Assembly: GCA_007922225.1 (NCBI GenBank)
Contig: ML679962.1
Location: forward strand, 39,595,039 to 39,659,038
From: Emydura subglobosa
Taxonomy: Eukaryota > Chordata > Testudines > Chelidae
Reading direction: 5' to 3'
Length of the DNA: 64,000 bases
Positions 1-9,491 of this stretch are shown piece after piece (within the stretch, counting starts at the first letter, position 1; each line of letters opens with the position of its first letter). The position numbers and the translations under genes are program-made. The notes under the pieces are model-generated. The model worked only from the letters and a program-made list of their open reading frames with translations. It did no database searches and was not told the DNA's origin.

Positions 1-659
1 TCCCCACGGCGTTTGGCGCTGGTTAGCGCTACGGCAGTGCAGCTCCGGGGTTCGTGATGGCGGCAGAGGAAACGGGCTCCTGGTGGGGGAAGAAGGGAGG
101 AACCAAGTGTGCTTTCATTTTGTCAGCTGCATGTCTGTGGACACAAATAAACATGAGCTGGGACCAGCTCTGGCCCTGAGGACTGGTTTGATGGGCCTGT
201 TGGGGCTTCTGTGGTCAGGTTAAAGGATCTGGGATCTGAAGTGGGCTGGCGTATTTAGACGCACATAAACTGGTAACTGGCAAAACCTATTGGGCGATCC
301 CCAGTTCTGGGAAGCAGGGCAGGATTGCTCCCTTCAGCCAGGTTCTGGCCACCACGCCCCCGTGAAGCTATTTCCACAATCAAATGCCCCTCACTATTGC
401 AGGATGTTTCCTGATCTCACCTCAAATTTCCTTGGCTGAACTTAATCTTGCTGTTCTTAGTTGTAACCCCTGAGGGCCCCGCGCAGTCCCTGCACCCTTC
501 ACACTTGTCGCTCCTTGTCATCCACCCTTTCTCTTCGTCCAGCCAAGTCCGACATACCTGATTCCTGTAACTGGTAGCCACGCTGCTCTCGCTAGGTCTT
601 CCATTGGTTCTCTGGGAATTCAGAGAAGAAGCTAAATTTGTCAGCGGCTTCTGGTGATG

Positions 660-920
660 GGCACTCGGAAATGACCAAGGATTCATGGACTGATGGGTTC
701 CAAGGCCAGAAGGGACCCTTGTGATCATCTAGTCTGACCGCCTGCCTCACACGGCCCGAGAGCTTCTCCAAATAATGGTTTTTACAACATACCCTTTAGA
801 AACCATCCCATCTGAATTTAAATATTCCCCGTGATGGACACTCCACCCAGCCACTGATCCGTTCCAGTGGTTAATGACCCTCGTTGTTGAAAGTTTACGC
901 CTTATTTCTAATGCAAATTT
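660..920 (-). mobile_element. CR1/L2-group LINE 3'UTR (part 1 of a split copy)
   Basis: Read on the minus strand, this is the 3' end of a LINE: GGCCAGAAGGGACCCTTGTG, ATCATCTAGTCTGACC, CCAGTGGTTAATGACCCTCG (plus-strand text). The copy is interrupted at TTGTCTAGCT (928) and resumes at 1611-1619. Confidence 0.75.
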
Positions 921-928
921 GTCTAGCT

Positions 929-1610
929 GAGGGGGAACCGGCCAGGCCCTCGGAGGAGAAGCCGCCCCGCTGCACTGCGTGTAATATCGATAACTCGGAC
1001 CTATCAGAACTTGAGAGCCGTCCAGACCTAGGTCCCGAAGTCTGAGAGGTCCTGGTCATTAGCACTACAGCAGCAGCCGAGGACTCCCGCTGCAGCAGCA
1101 AGCATCCTCCCAACCCAGCCGCTTGCCCCCACGTTGGGCGCAATGAGGGAGCTGCAGGGACCGGAGCCCATCACGCCCCCCACAGTGGGGAAGAGCAGGA
1201 AATGGGCCCACAGACAGTGACGTACCGAAGGGGGGCCTCCTGCGCACCCCGCCCCTGTGTGTTGTGAAGGGCCAGCTCAATGTCTCCCCCCAAAGGCCTG
1301 GGGGGGGGGTGAGGCTGCCCCTTCCGAGCCGGCGCTGGGCTTCGAGGCTGGAGTGAGAGACGTGGGTACTGCGCAGCAGGTAAGTGTGGGGGTGGGCCGT
1401 AGAGCCAAGCCTGCCTTTGTGCCCCCCTCCAGGCCTCACGTCCCTGTCTCCCTGAAAGTACAGACCCCCCCCCTCCCCAGGGCAGCTGGGGAGTGGTGCC
1501 GGGACCCCTCCTGCCCTGCCACAGGGGCGGGGGGAGAGGACGTGAGGCCTGAGGGTGGGGTGCAAATGCAGGCTTGGCCCCCAGCACTGGAGACCCACAG
1601 TACGCCACTG
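929..1610. mobile_element. 682-bp hAT-like insertion in a LINE
   Basis: The insert is flanked by perfect 8-bp copies of GTCTAGCT (921-928 and 1611-1618), and the flanking LINE text joins without loss when it is removed. The right end TACGCCACTG is a typical hAT terminus; the left end GAGGGGGAAC is a poor match to its complement. The body is GC-rich with no recognised protein. Confidence 0.65.
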
Positions 1611-1618
1611 GTCTAGCT

Positions 1619-2395
1619 TCAACTACCAGCCCTTGGATTCTGTGTGGGACTGTCCATTCTAGACCGACGGGCCCATCATCAAATATTGTTCTCCATGTAG
1701 ATACTTACTGGCCGTTCTCGAGGCGCCCCTTAAACCTTCTCTTTGTTAAGCGACATAGACAGAGCTCCCTGAGTCTATACTGCTACTAAAAGGCGTGTTT
1801 TCTAGCCCTTCGGTCATTCTCACGGCTCTTCTCTGAACCCTCTCTGATTTATCGACATCCTTCTTGGATTGTGAGCACCAGAACTGGACCCAGGATTCCA
1901 GCAGCGCTCACACCAGTGCCAAATACAGAGTAAAATAATCTCAGTCCTACTCCAGATTCCCCTGTTTAGGCATGCAAGGATCCCATTAGCCCTTTTGGCC
2001 ACAGTGGCTTACTGGGAGCGTGTTATCTCATGGCCAGTTATCCACCATGACCCCAGATCTTCTTCAGAACCGCTGCTTCCCAGGATAGAGTGCTCCATTC
2101 TGTGAGCATGGTCTATGTCCTTTGCTCTTAGATGTACACATCGACATTTAGCCACATTAAAAGGGATATTGTTTGTTTGCATCCAGTTTACCAAGCGATC
2201 CAGATCACTTTTTGTCAGCAACCCGTCCTCTTCATTATCTACCATCTCCCCAATCTTTGTGTCATCTGCAGACTTTCAGTGAGCAGCTGATCTTCTCTTT
2301 CAAGTCATTGATAAAAATGTTAATTATCATAGGGCCAAGAACTGAACCCTGAGGTACCCATTGGAAGCACCCCTGCCAGATGTTGATTCCCTGTT
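1619..2395 (-). mobile_element. CR1/L2-group LINE (part 2: reverse transcriptase to 3'UTR)
   Basis: Minus-strand frames carry VPQGSVLGPMIINIFINDL (near 2380-2300), MVDNEEDGLLTKSDLDRLVN, IPFNVAKCRCVHLRAKD and ANGILACLNRGI..RTEIILL, in the normal order of an RT C-terminal half, with frameshifts. It is truncated at 2395 where the DIRS element starts. Confidence 0.85.
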
Positions 2396-4464
2396 TCTTC
2401 ATCGCGTGGTTGCACACATGTATTCCACTCAGGCGTGTGCACCCCTGGTGCACCAAAATCAGAGGGTTTCACCGAGCTGCACCCATGGGGCAGGCTCGCA
2501 CCCCTTCCTTGGCTATATAAGGGTAGTGCCTCCCTGACCCCACTCAGTTCCTTCTCACGCCTCATGCCGGAGCACTTAGTGTCCTCCCGCTTGTCCCACA
2601 GCTTTTCGTGATTGACTTGACTGCAGTGAGTGGTAGTAATGCGGTAGTCAGCACTCGCTGTTAGGATGCCCTCACTGGGGTTTAAACATCGCCCTTCGTA
2701 TGGGTGGTGATCCCCACACTACACATGGATTGCGTCTTGGGGAAGGACATGGTAAAGAAAGGTGCTGTATTTGTAAGGACACAGACCCACAATGGAAGCA
2801 GCACTTTCTCAAGCAGACCATGAGGCTTGCCTCAGCCCTGGGGACTGCTATGGAGAGCCAGGCCCCTCCCTGGGAGTTCTCGACTGACCTCGGCCTACTC
2901 ACCCAGAAGGGAGAAGGACTGCTTCCTTTTATCTGGCCCCCTGAGAAAAACAACCCATAAAACAGACTGGGGCCACTCCGCAGGTCAGGGAGACTGGTCG
3001 TCTCTGCCTAAGAAAAGTACTGGCCAGCCTGGAGTCTCCCAGTGTGCAGGGCAGCGTGGGCCCATCAGCCAGATCTCCAGGACTGAGGAGAACCGTACCA
3101 TTGACTCCGGCACCACTGCAAGGTGCCCATTGAGTCCAGGACCCTGTTCAGAGATGGTGGCACTGTCGGTCTCACCCTGACCGAATATCAGGTAGCAGCA
3201 GATTTGCTGTGCCTGTCTAGGCCTGACTCACCATGCTGGCAGCATCTTTGACCCCCCCGGTTTGGTAGAAAACTTACAGTCATTGCCAGCATCGTCATCT
3301 GCACCATGGTTCACCCTCTGCAGGCAGGTGTCAACTTCCTGCCCAGCACTGCGCATCATCGACACGCCCAGACTCTGCCGTACTGATGCAGCCTGCATCT
3401 GCTGGCCTGGCGCCAGCTTCACTCTGGGTCCCAAAGACTCATTGGCACCGAGCGTGAGATGGAGGCTGACACCAGCATCCACGGTACCAGTGGCCGTTCC
3501 CTCGGTGCCGATGGCACCGCCAGCTTGGGCCCCGGGTGACGCTGGCCATTTTGGTGGCCCCACTGCCACCAGTGAGCTACTTGGAGTGATCCCCAGTCGA
3601 GCTCAGAGGCATCTCGATGGGCAGCGGGTATAACGGGCTGGGAGAGGCTAAGCCTCGCCAAACAGCCACTGCTGGAAGCTCCTGCTCCGCCGCTGCCCCC
3701 ATGGTCCCGCCCAGCCCCCTCCCCGCCCGCCTCTCGCACCTCTGCGCCCTCTCCCCCGGGAGACGTGAGTGGGGGGCCTTGGGGGAGAGGGAGGGGGCGA
3801 AGAGGCGTGAGCGGTGGAGAGCTCGGGGGAGGGGCCGAGCAGAGCGTGGGTGGAACGTTGGCGGGGTCGAGCTGGGGAGGAGGCTGAGCGGGGCGGAGCA
3901 GGGGGCAGGACCATGGTCTGGGCACCAGGTCTCCCCTCCCTTCCTCCCTCCCCCCCAGCCTCCCCAAGGGCAGGAGTCAGGTGCCGCCCACCCTCTTCCC
4001 CATCTCAGTCTTGAAGGTCATCAGGACACAGCGGGAATCATGATCGGGTCTGGGACTGGTACCACGGGAAGCTGGCTTTGTTCTTCCTGGGTGCCGATGC
4101 AGTACCCTCGTTCACAGTGGCCTCCATGGAATCCCTGGGAAGTCCCTCGTTCAGGGTGAAGTCGCCTATATCTCCAGTGCACTCTCTGCCGGACCACCAG
4201 GCCTGTAGCCATCAGCAAAGATGATTCCCTCGGCGGTGGAGCACCCTGAACGTTGACAGCAGTTGGCTGTCATTCCTCAAGGGGTTCCGCTAGTCCCAAG
4301 TACACCTTCCTCTTCGTCACTTAATGACACAGCAATACCCTCATGTTTCTTTCCGGTACCAGAAGACTTCAGGTCATATCAGGATCTGCTCAGGCACAAG
4401 GCATCAGCCTTAGAGATGCAGACCGAGTTTGTACAGGAAAACACCCATAAATTGGTGATATCCT

Positions 4465-4670
4465 TCAGCCATTGCAGGGATCTGTCCTGGGTCTGATTCT
4501 GTTTAATATCTTCGTAAATGATTTGGATAAATGCAAAGTTTGCAGCTGATACTAAACTGCTTGGGGTTGCAAGCGCTTTGGAGGGCAGGATTAGAATTCA
4601 GAATGATCTGGAGAAATGGTCTGAAATAAATAGGATGAAATTCAATAAAGGCATCTGCCAAGTACTGCAC
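4465..4670 (+). mobile_element. LINE reverse-transcriptase scrap inside DIRS copy 1
   Basis: [19 protein letters not shown], then AADTKLLGVASALEGRIRI and NRMKFNKGICQVLH in shifting frames. Closest to the LINE at 29440. It sits exactly between the gag and recombinase parts of the DIRS copy. Confidence 0.75.
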
Positions 4671-5189
4671 TAAGCCTGGGTTCTGGACATTTTGGATTCT
4701 TTGTTGCATTTGAAATCTTTAGGCCTTTCTCTGAGCTCCTTGAGGGGTCACTTGGTGGCAATCTCAGCTCTCCATCGCCCCGTTAACAGGAAGTTGGTAT
4801 TCTCAAACCCGATGATGGTGAGGTTTTCCAGAGGGTTATCTGTCGTTTCCCACTAGTGAAGGTAACAGCACCCCATTGTGGGACCTTAATATGGCCGTGG
4901 GGGCACTGACGGCTGCTGTTCAAGCCAATAGCAACATATTCATGGGCTCAGCTCTTGTCTTCCTTGGGGGTGTAACATCCCCAAGAAGAGTTTGTGAATT
5001 GCAGGCCTTCGTAACGGGTCCTCTGTACGCTCCATTCTCCAAGGACCAGGTAGGTGGCTTTAAGACCACACCCAACGTTTTTGTCCAAAGTGGTGTCTCA
5101 CTTCCACCTTAATCGGGTTATTTACTTACCTGCATTTTTTCCCCAAACCACACTCAAGTGCAGGGGAGCAGCAACTACATAGCTTAGAT

Positions 5190-5332
5190 CAGCAGTGCCC
5201 AAACTTTTCCTCTAGTGCCCCCCTTACCAGTAGTGGAATGTGTCCTTGCCCCCACCCGGGGGCAGGGCTGGTGCAGAGCAGGGCTGGGTGATGGTCCCTC
5301 GCAGGGCATGCCCTGCTCTTTGGGGACTACTG
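5190..5332. mobile_element. Complete 143-bp hAT-like MITE in the DIRS recombinase region
   Basis: Left end CAGCAGTGCCCAAA and the reverse complement of the right end CAGTAGTCCCCAAA agree at 12 of 14 positions. Perfect 8-bp duplications GCTTAGAT lie at 5182-5189 and 5333-5340. Removing it with one duplication restores the DIRS text that runs into LDVRWCLALYVE. Confidence 0.88.
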
Positions 5333-6084
5333 GCTTAGATGTCAGGTGGTGCTTAGCATTGTATGTAGAAAGGACCACACCGTTTTGTTCATCACCTTGA
5401 CTTTCACTTCACTGAGCAGTTGAAGGGACAGCCCGTCTCTGCTCAGACCATTTCCAGGTGGATAACTGCCTGCACTGCTACGCCTTATGCAGTGCTTTGG
5501 TTGGTACCTGCACAGTCAGTGCACGGCAGGCTCATTCACTCTCAGAGGCATTCCTTAGTGCTATCTCCACAGTGGATTTCTGCAGGCTGCGATGTGACAT
5601 GCCTTTGCTAGCCACCGTGCTATTGTCACGGCATGGAGAATGCGTACGAACTTTGGGAGGGCAGCTCTGCACTCACTCTTTAAATAGACTCTGAGCCAGC
5701 CTCCTGCTGGGACTGCTTGTGGCCTGATAGTCTATTTAAGTGTGCTCTCTGTGCCATTATCCACATCATTTCTGAAGCTAGGGACGAGACCTCGACTCAG
5801 GACAGATCCCTGCCATGACTGGCAGATAGTCACCGATTTCTGGGTGTTCGCTTGTACAAACGCCAAGAAGAAAAGACTGTTCCCTGCTTGCATTGTCACT
5901 GTTATTCTTCCAGATGTGATTCCGCAGCCCACCCTGCATCAGCGTCTCCAAGCAAGGATTTTGGTGTGACAGAGCAGAGGAGAGTCAGGGCAGCGCCCGC
6001 CACCTCCAGATAGCCGTGGGAGGGCTGTGAAGAGAGGGGCATAAGCACTGCCCCTGTGGGTGCTGCTAGGCAAAGCTCTCGACT

Positions 6085-6515
6085 TTGGTCGCTGGGTATG
6101 CATTCACCAGAGCGGAGTACAGGGCTGCACCCACCTCTCCGAGAACAGCCCTTACCATGCAGGCAAGGAACCAGCTGGTATCAGCGTTATTCTGAGACCT
6201 GCTGTTTAACCAGCTTTTAATCCATTTCCTGTGTGCCATTTTAACCTCATACTGTTCCGTTTTAATCAGCATCTCGCGTGGTACAGAAGTCTACACTATT
6301 GCCTTTGTCACTCAGTCTGGTCATCTCATCAAACAAGCTATCGAATGAGTGGACAAGCTCTGTGTCCCAGAAACCCGTGTTGATTAACATGAATTATATT
6401 CCTCTCCTTTAATTCTTCATTAATTGAATCCCACAGCAGCCGCTCCATTATCTTGCCCAGGATTGACGGCAGGCTGACAGGCCTGTAACTACTCAGATCC
6501 CCCTATTTACCCTTT
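6085..6515 (-). mobile_element. LINE reverse-transcriptase fragment, N-terminal part
   Basis: On the minus strand 6505-6370 reads SYRPVSLPSILGKIMERLLW followed by DSINEELKERNIIHVNQHGF, the start of the RT domain of CR1/L2-group LINEs. Further along, RKWIKSWLNSRSQ appears near 6220. The catalytic blocks that should follow are not here. Confidence 0.85.
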
Positions 6516-6739
6516 CTAATGATTGTCACTACATTAGCTTTCTGTGGGTCTTCTGGCACGTCCCCAGTGTTCCAAGATTTATCGCAGATCAGCATTAATG
6601 GGTCAGCCAGCTCTTTGAAACTCTTGAATGCACCACGGCTCATAGTCGTCTGTGACCACCCCACCCACCAGCTCTCTCTCCTCTGTCACTGCCAACGGAT
6701 GAGCGCCCAGCTAGTAGCAGAGATTCTTATGAGTGTCTG

Positions 6740-6970
6740 ACCTTGGACTTTGTACTGTTGAATTTCATTCCATTTCGGTCACTCCCGTCTTCAAGGTCAT
6801 TCCCCTCTAATGTTCCAATCTTCCTCGGTGCTGAGGATGTCTCCCCCCTTCATATCGTCAGCCCGTTTCATTAGCACTCTCCGACTTCCTTTGCCAAGGT
6901 CATTAACAAAAATATTGAATAAGATTGGTCCCAAGACAGCTCCTTGAGGAATTCCACTAGTGACCTCCCT
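6740..6970 (-). mobile_element. LINE reverse-transcriptase fragment, catalytic part
   Basis: On the minus strand 6965-6890 reads [20 protein letters not shown], then [17 protein letters not shown] and NGMKFNSTKSKV. These blocks normally lie downstream of those in 6085-6515, yet here they come first on the minus strand, so this is a separate copy or a rearranged one. Confidence 0.8.
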
Positions 6971-8769
6971 CTAGGCTGATAATCCACCTTTCAGCACAGC
7001 CCATTGCCTTCTCCCCTTCAGCCAGCTCACACTGATCACCATGTTCCTAACTGGGGGAGGTGCTGGGAATGTGAGGCAGAGGGCACAGGAGAGGTGGGCA
7101 GGGGCAACAGGATCTGGCCACAGGGAGGTTGGGTGGGGCTGTCTGTCTAGCCCCAAGGCAGTGCGAGGAGTCTAGGCTGGTGACGCGGAGGTGTGTCCAA
7201 CCAGTAGTGGCAGGGGGTCTCTGCAACGTGTCACTGTCTGCGAGCTTGCGCGGAGTGCGCGCCCCAGTGTTCTCCCGTGGCGGTGGGCTTGGGTGAGTGA
7301 GGAAGAGGTCATGGAGCAGCGTGCCAGAACGTGCGCGGCCTTTCTCGGCCTCCCCGGCCTGCCACTGAAACAACGGCTCTGGGGGCTGGGGTGTGTCTTG
7401 GGGCCCACGAAGCAGAGCATCACCCCCTGCGGGACTCTCCAGAGCCAGCTCGCGGGTGGAACCTACCTGTGACTGTGCTGGTGACTCTGCTGCCAGGCCT
7501 TGGGCCGAGAGCAGGACGTCACGCCTTGTTCTTGGTCCCGTTGAATACTCTCTCCTGACCTGGATATGGCACAAGGCCTGGGGTTGCGTTTAAATAAATC
7601 CATCCACACTCTGAGCAGAGAGTGTGCAGCTCCCAGCACAGCATGCCACTGATCCCAGCTGGGGCCACAGCACCGAGGATGGCTCAAACAAACCGAGCTC
7701 CTTTCTAGGATTCATGCAGGGCCTGTCTTCCTGTGTGGCTGCAGAGAGCAAGGTGCTGAGCACCCTCCGCTCCTCTTGGGGTGGATGTGGGCAAAGGGTG
7801 CTGTGCCCCTCCCACACATAGGCGTGCCCGGGCAGACGGGCACACCCAGCCCGTATACCACGTCATGCAGCCGGAGAGGCGTGGCTGGATGATGCACACA
7901 CAGCAGAGGTGGGCTGCTCACAGATAGGTACTTCTGGTGCCTGCCAGGCCTAACCACAGCCACTGCTTCACGCTCTCTGCACGTGCCCACTCCCGGGACT
8001 AGCTACTGGGCCCGTCTGTGTGTCAGGCAGCGCTGTGTCCTTTGCCAAGAAAGCCTCCTTCCCCTCAGACGCTGACCAGATAACTGCTCTGGCGGGCGAG
8101 CTGGGGAAGAGGCTGCTTGCGACTGAAAACAGCAGAGGAGGCATCCCAGTGGGGAGGGGCTGTGAGACAGACCACAGGGCCTGTCCGCGAAGGTGTGTAG
8201 GCCAGCACCTGTAAGGCGTGTGTGGCTCTGCTGGCCAAAAGGAGGGTCTCTGCTCTGAGCGGAGCCCTGGGGAGGCCAGCAGAGGCTTGCTGGTGGTCTA
8301 GACTGGCCATGGAGGGAATGCCCCCCAGGCTAGTGCTGGGGGCACAGAGAGGGAGAGCAGTGTGAAATGCGGCTCTAGTTCTGGCACAGCCTGGCCTGCG
8401 CCCAGTCACTCTTCCCTGACTGCCGCTGGGATGGGGGACCCTCTGGGGGAGGGCCTGGAGCGTGCTCAGAAACGGGTCCACGAATCAGTTGAGCTGTCTG
8501 GGTCGCAGGGGAAGCTGCAGGGAAGAGGCTGAGCGTGTGGTGGGGAGGGGCAGGCAGGAGGGCACCCAAGCACTGCTGCTGGCCCCCGGGCCAAGGAGCA
8601 CAGGGCCTGGGCAAGCTAGGGGGCAGGGCCCTGGCAGCCTGGAGAGGCGGTCCCTGTCCGCTCTGTGACCTGTGGCTGCGCTTGGCCGGCAGCCCTGGCC
8701 GAGCCCGTGGAGAGGTGCCGTGTGAGTAGCCCGGCCGTGCTGGGGGCCCGGCCCCCTTCTCTGCTATCA

Positions 8770-8843
8770 TGCTATTTTTGAATTCTCTTTTGTTTTTGTT
8801 TTTTGTTTTTCTTTTCTGTTCTGTCTCCTCGTGTTTGGTCCCT
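8770..8843 (+). promoter_or_regulatory. Long T-rich polypyrimidine tract before the A2 exon
   Basis: About 70 nt of T-dominated sequence with TTTTG and CTTTTCTGTTCTGTCTCC-type runs lead to the CCTAG acceptor. Extended U/UC-rich tracts before an alternative exon are common binding places for PTBP and CELF/TIA-type splicing factors; that such factors act here is inference. Confidence 0.5.
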
Positions 8844-8845
8844 AG

Positions 8846-8905
8846 GAGCCAGCGCTAAGAAACAGGGCGAGGACTTAGCGGATAATGACGGGGACGAAGA
8901 TGAAG
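8846..8905 (+). CDS. NLGN3: Neuroligin-3, alternative splice-site-A exon (A2-type, 20 codons)
   Basis: This 60-nt exon runs from a CCTAG acceptor to a GTATTT donor. It completes a glycine codon with its first two bases, encodes ASAKKQGEDLADNDGDEDE and leaves one base of the next Asp codon. The acidic 20-residue insert matches the A2 insert of NLGN3 at splice site A, in the surface of the esterase-like extracellular domain. In the family this site is used alternatively and tunes partner binding. Length divisible by three and phase 1 at both ends mean skipping keeps the frame. A long T-rich tract lies upstream and TGCATG lies 28 nt downstream of the exon end, both typical of regulated neuronal exons. 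Confidence 0.93.
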
Positions 8906-8933
8906 GTATTTCTGTGCTCGAGGCTGCTGCTGC

Positions 8934-8939
8934 TGCATG
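8934..8939 (+). promoter_or_regulatory. TGCATG, candidate Rbfox site downstream of the A2 exon
   Basis: The hexamer TGCATG begins 29 nt after the last exon base and follows a GCTGCTGCTGC run. UGCAUG in the proximal downstream intron is the established Rbfox site that promotes inclusion of neuronal exons. The hexamer is seen directly; function is inferred. Confidence 0.55.
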
Positions 8940-9030
8940 ACACGCAATTGCTCCATTCTCTGCCATTCCCAGGGAGCCCCCTTTGTTTGTGTCTTTCTGT
9001 GTCCTTGTGCTGAGCAGTTGCAGGGGGTGA

Positions 9031-9047
9031 GGGGGGGGGGGGGGGGG
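9031..9047 (+). repeat. G17 homopolymer
   Basis: Seventeen consecutive G, next to GCGGCCGG. It lies about 130 nt downstream of the A2 exon and may fold with nearby G runs; length may be unreliable. Confidence 0.9.
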
Positions 9048-9466
9048 CGGCCGGCTCTGCAGGGGGTGCTCAGCCCTTGGCCCTTTCTTTGCTTTCCTTT
9101 GGGGTTTTGCTTTAGAAGGAGTTTGCTGGCTGCCCCAACCTGCCTCTGTATGAGCAAAAGGCTCTAAAGAAGCATGGCGATGTGTGAACAAGAGAGGAGT
9201 AAAGGGGGCCTGGGTCGCTTTCACCTCAAGCCTCTCCTCTCTCTGACGTTAGACTTACTGTGTGAATTAAGTGACTTTCCCTTCTGGCTCCATCCCCCAT
9301 GCTGCCATCCCAGCCACCTTCTCCCCACCATGCACAGTGTCAGAGCAGGCAGCACCTGTCCTCATCCCCTTGTGGCCCGTGCGACTCCCTCTGGGGCCCT
9401 CTGGCTTGCAGGGAGCATGCACCTGACAGAATGCGGTCCAGGCCTGCTATCTGGAGTCTAGGCCGG

Positions 9467-9491
9467 CTCTCTCTCTCTCTCTCTCTCTCTC
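9467..9491 (+). repeat. (CT)n microsatellite
   Basis: About 12 uninterrupted CT units, intronic. Confidence 0.95.

Larger units (their letters stand above)
2397..5960 (+). mobile_element. DIRS-type tyrosine-recombinase retroelement, decayed (copy 1)
   Basis: Begins with a terminus like that of copy 2 (ACACATGTATTCCACTCAGG, then CTATATAAGGG and CAGTTCCTTCTCACGCC). A gag-like region follows (about 2690-4460, ending PVPEDFRSYQDLLRH and EMQTEFVQENTHKLV), then a tyrosine-recombinase region: LRGHLVAISALHRPVNRK near 4740, SPRRVCELQAFVTGP at 4979-5023 (the first-arginine box), LDVRWCLALYVERTTPF near 5335-5390, and ISRWITACT near 5450. The 3' end shows AAGAAGAAAAGACTG and TTATTCTTCCAGATGTGATT. The reverse-transcriptase and RNase H regions are missing. 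Stops and frameshifts make it inactive. A LINE scrap (4465-4670) and a MITE (5190-5332) sit inside. Confidence 0.78.
1..8845 (+). other. NLGN3: NLGN3 intron upstream of the splice-site-A exon (partial)
   Basis: No exon-like open frame with splice sites is visible before 8846, so this stretch is read as the 3' part of the intron preceding the alternative exon. Bases 1-650 show nothing recognisable. Bases 660-2395 are a LINE split by a hAT-like insertion, 2397-5960 a decayed DIRS element, and 6085-6970 two LINE pieces. Bases 6970-8765 are GC-rich unique-looking sequence with no supported gene. The intron assignment is inferred from the splice acceptor at 8844-8845; the 5' exons are outside the window. 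I did not find the sister 20-codon A1 exon by eye. Confidence 0.7.

Noticed and set aside
1..8845. Search for the second 20-codon splice-site-A exon (A1) of NLGN3
   Set aside because: No Lys/Cys-rich insert with suitable splice sites was found by eye; it may lie upstream of the window. An aligned search with the known A1 peptide would settle it.
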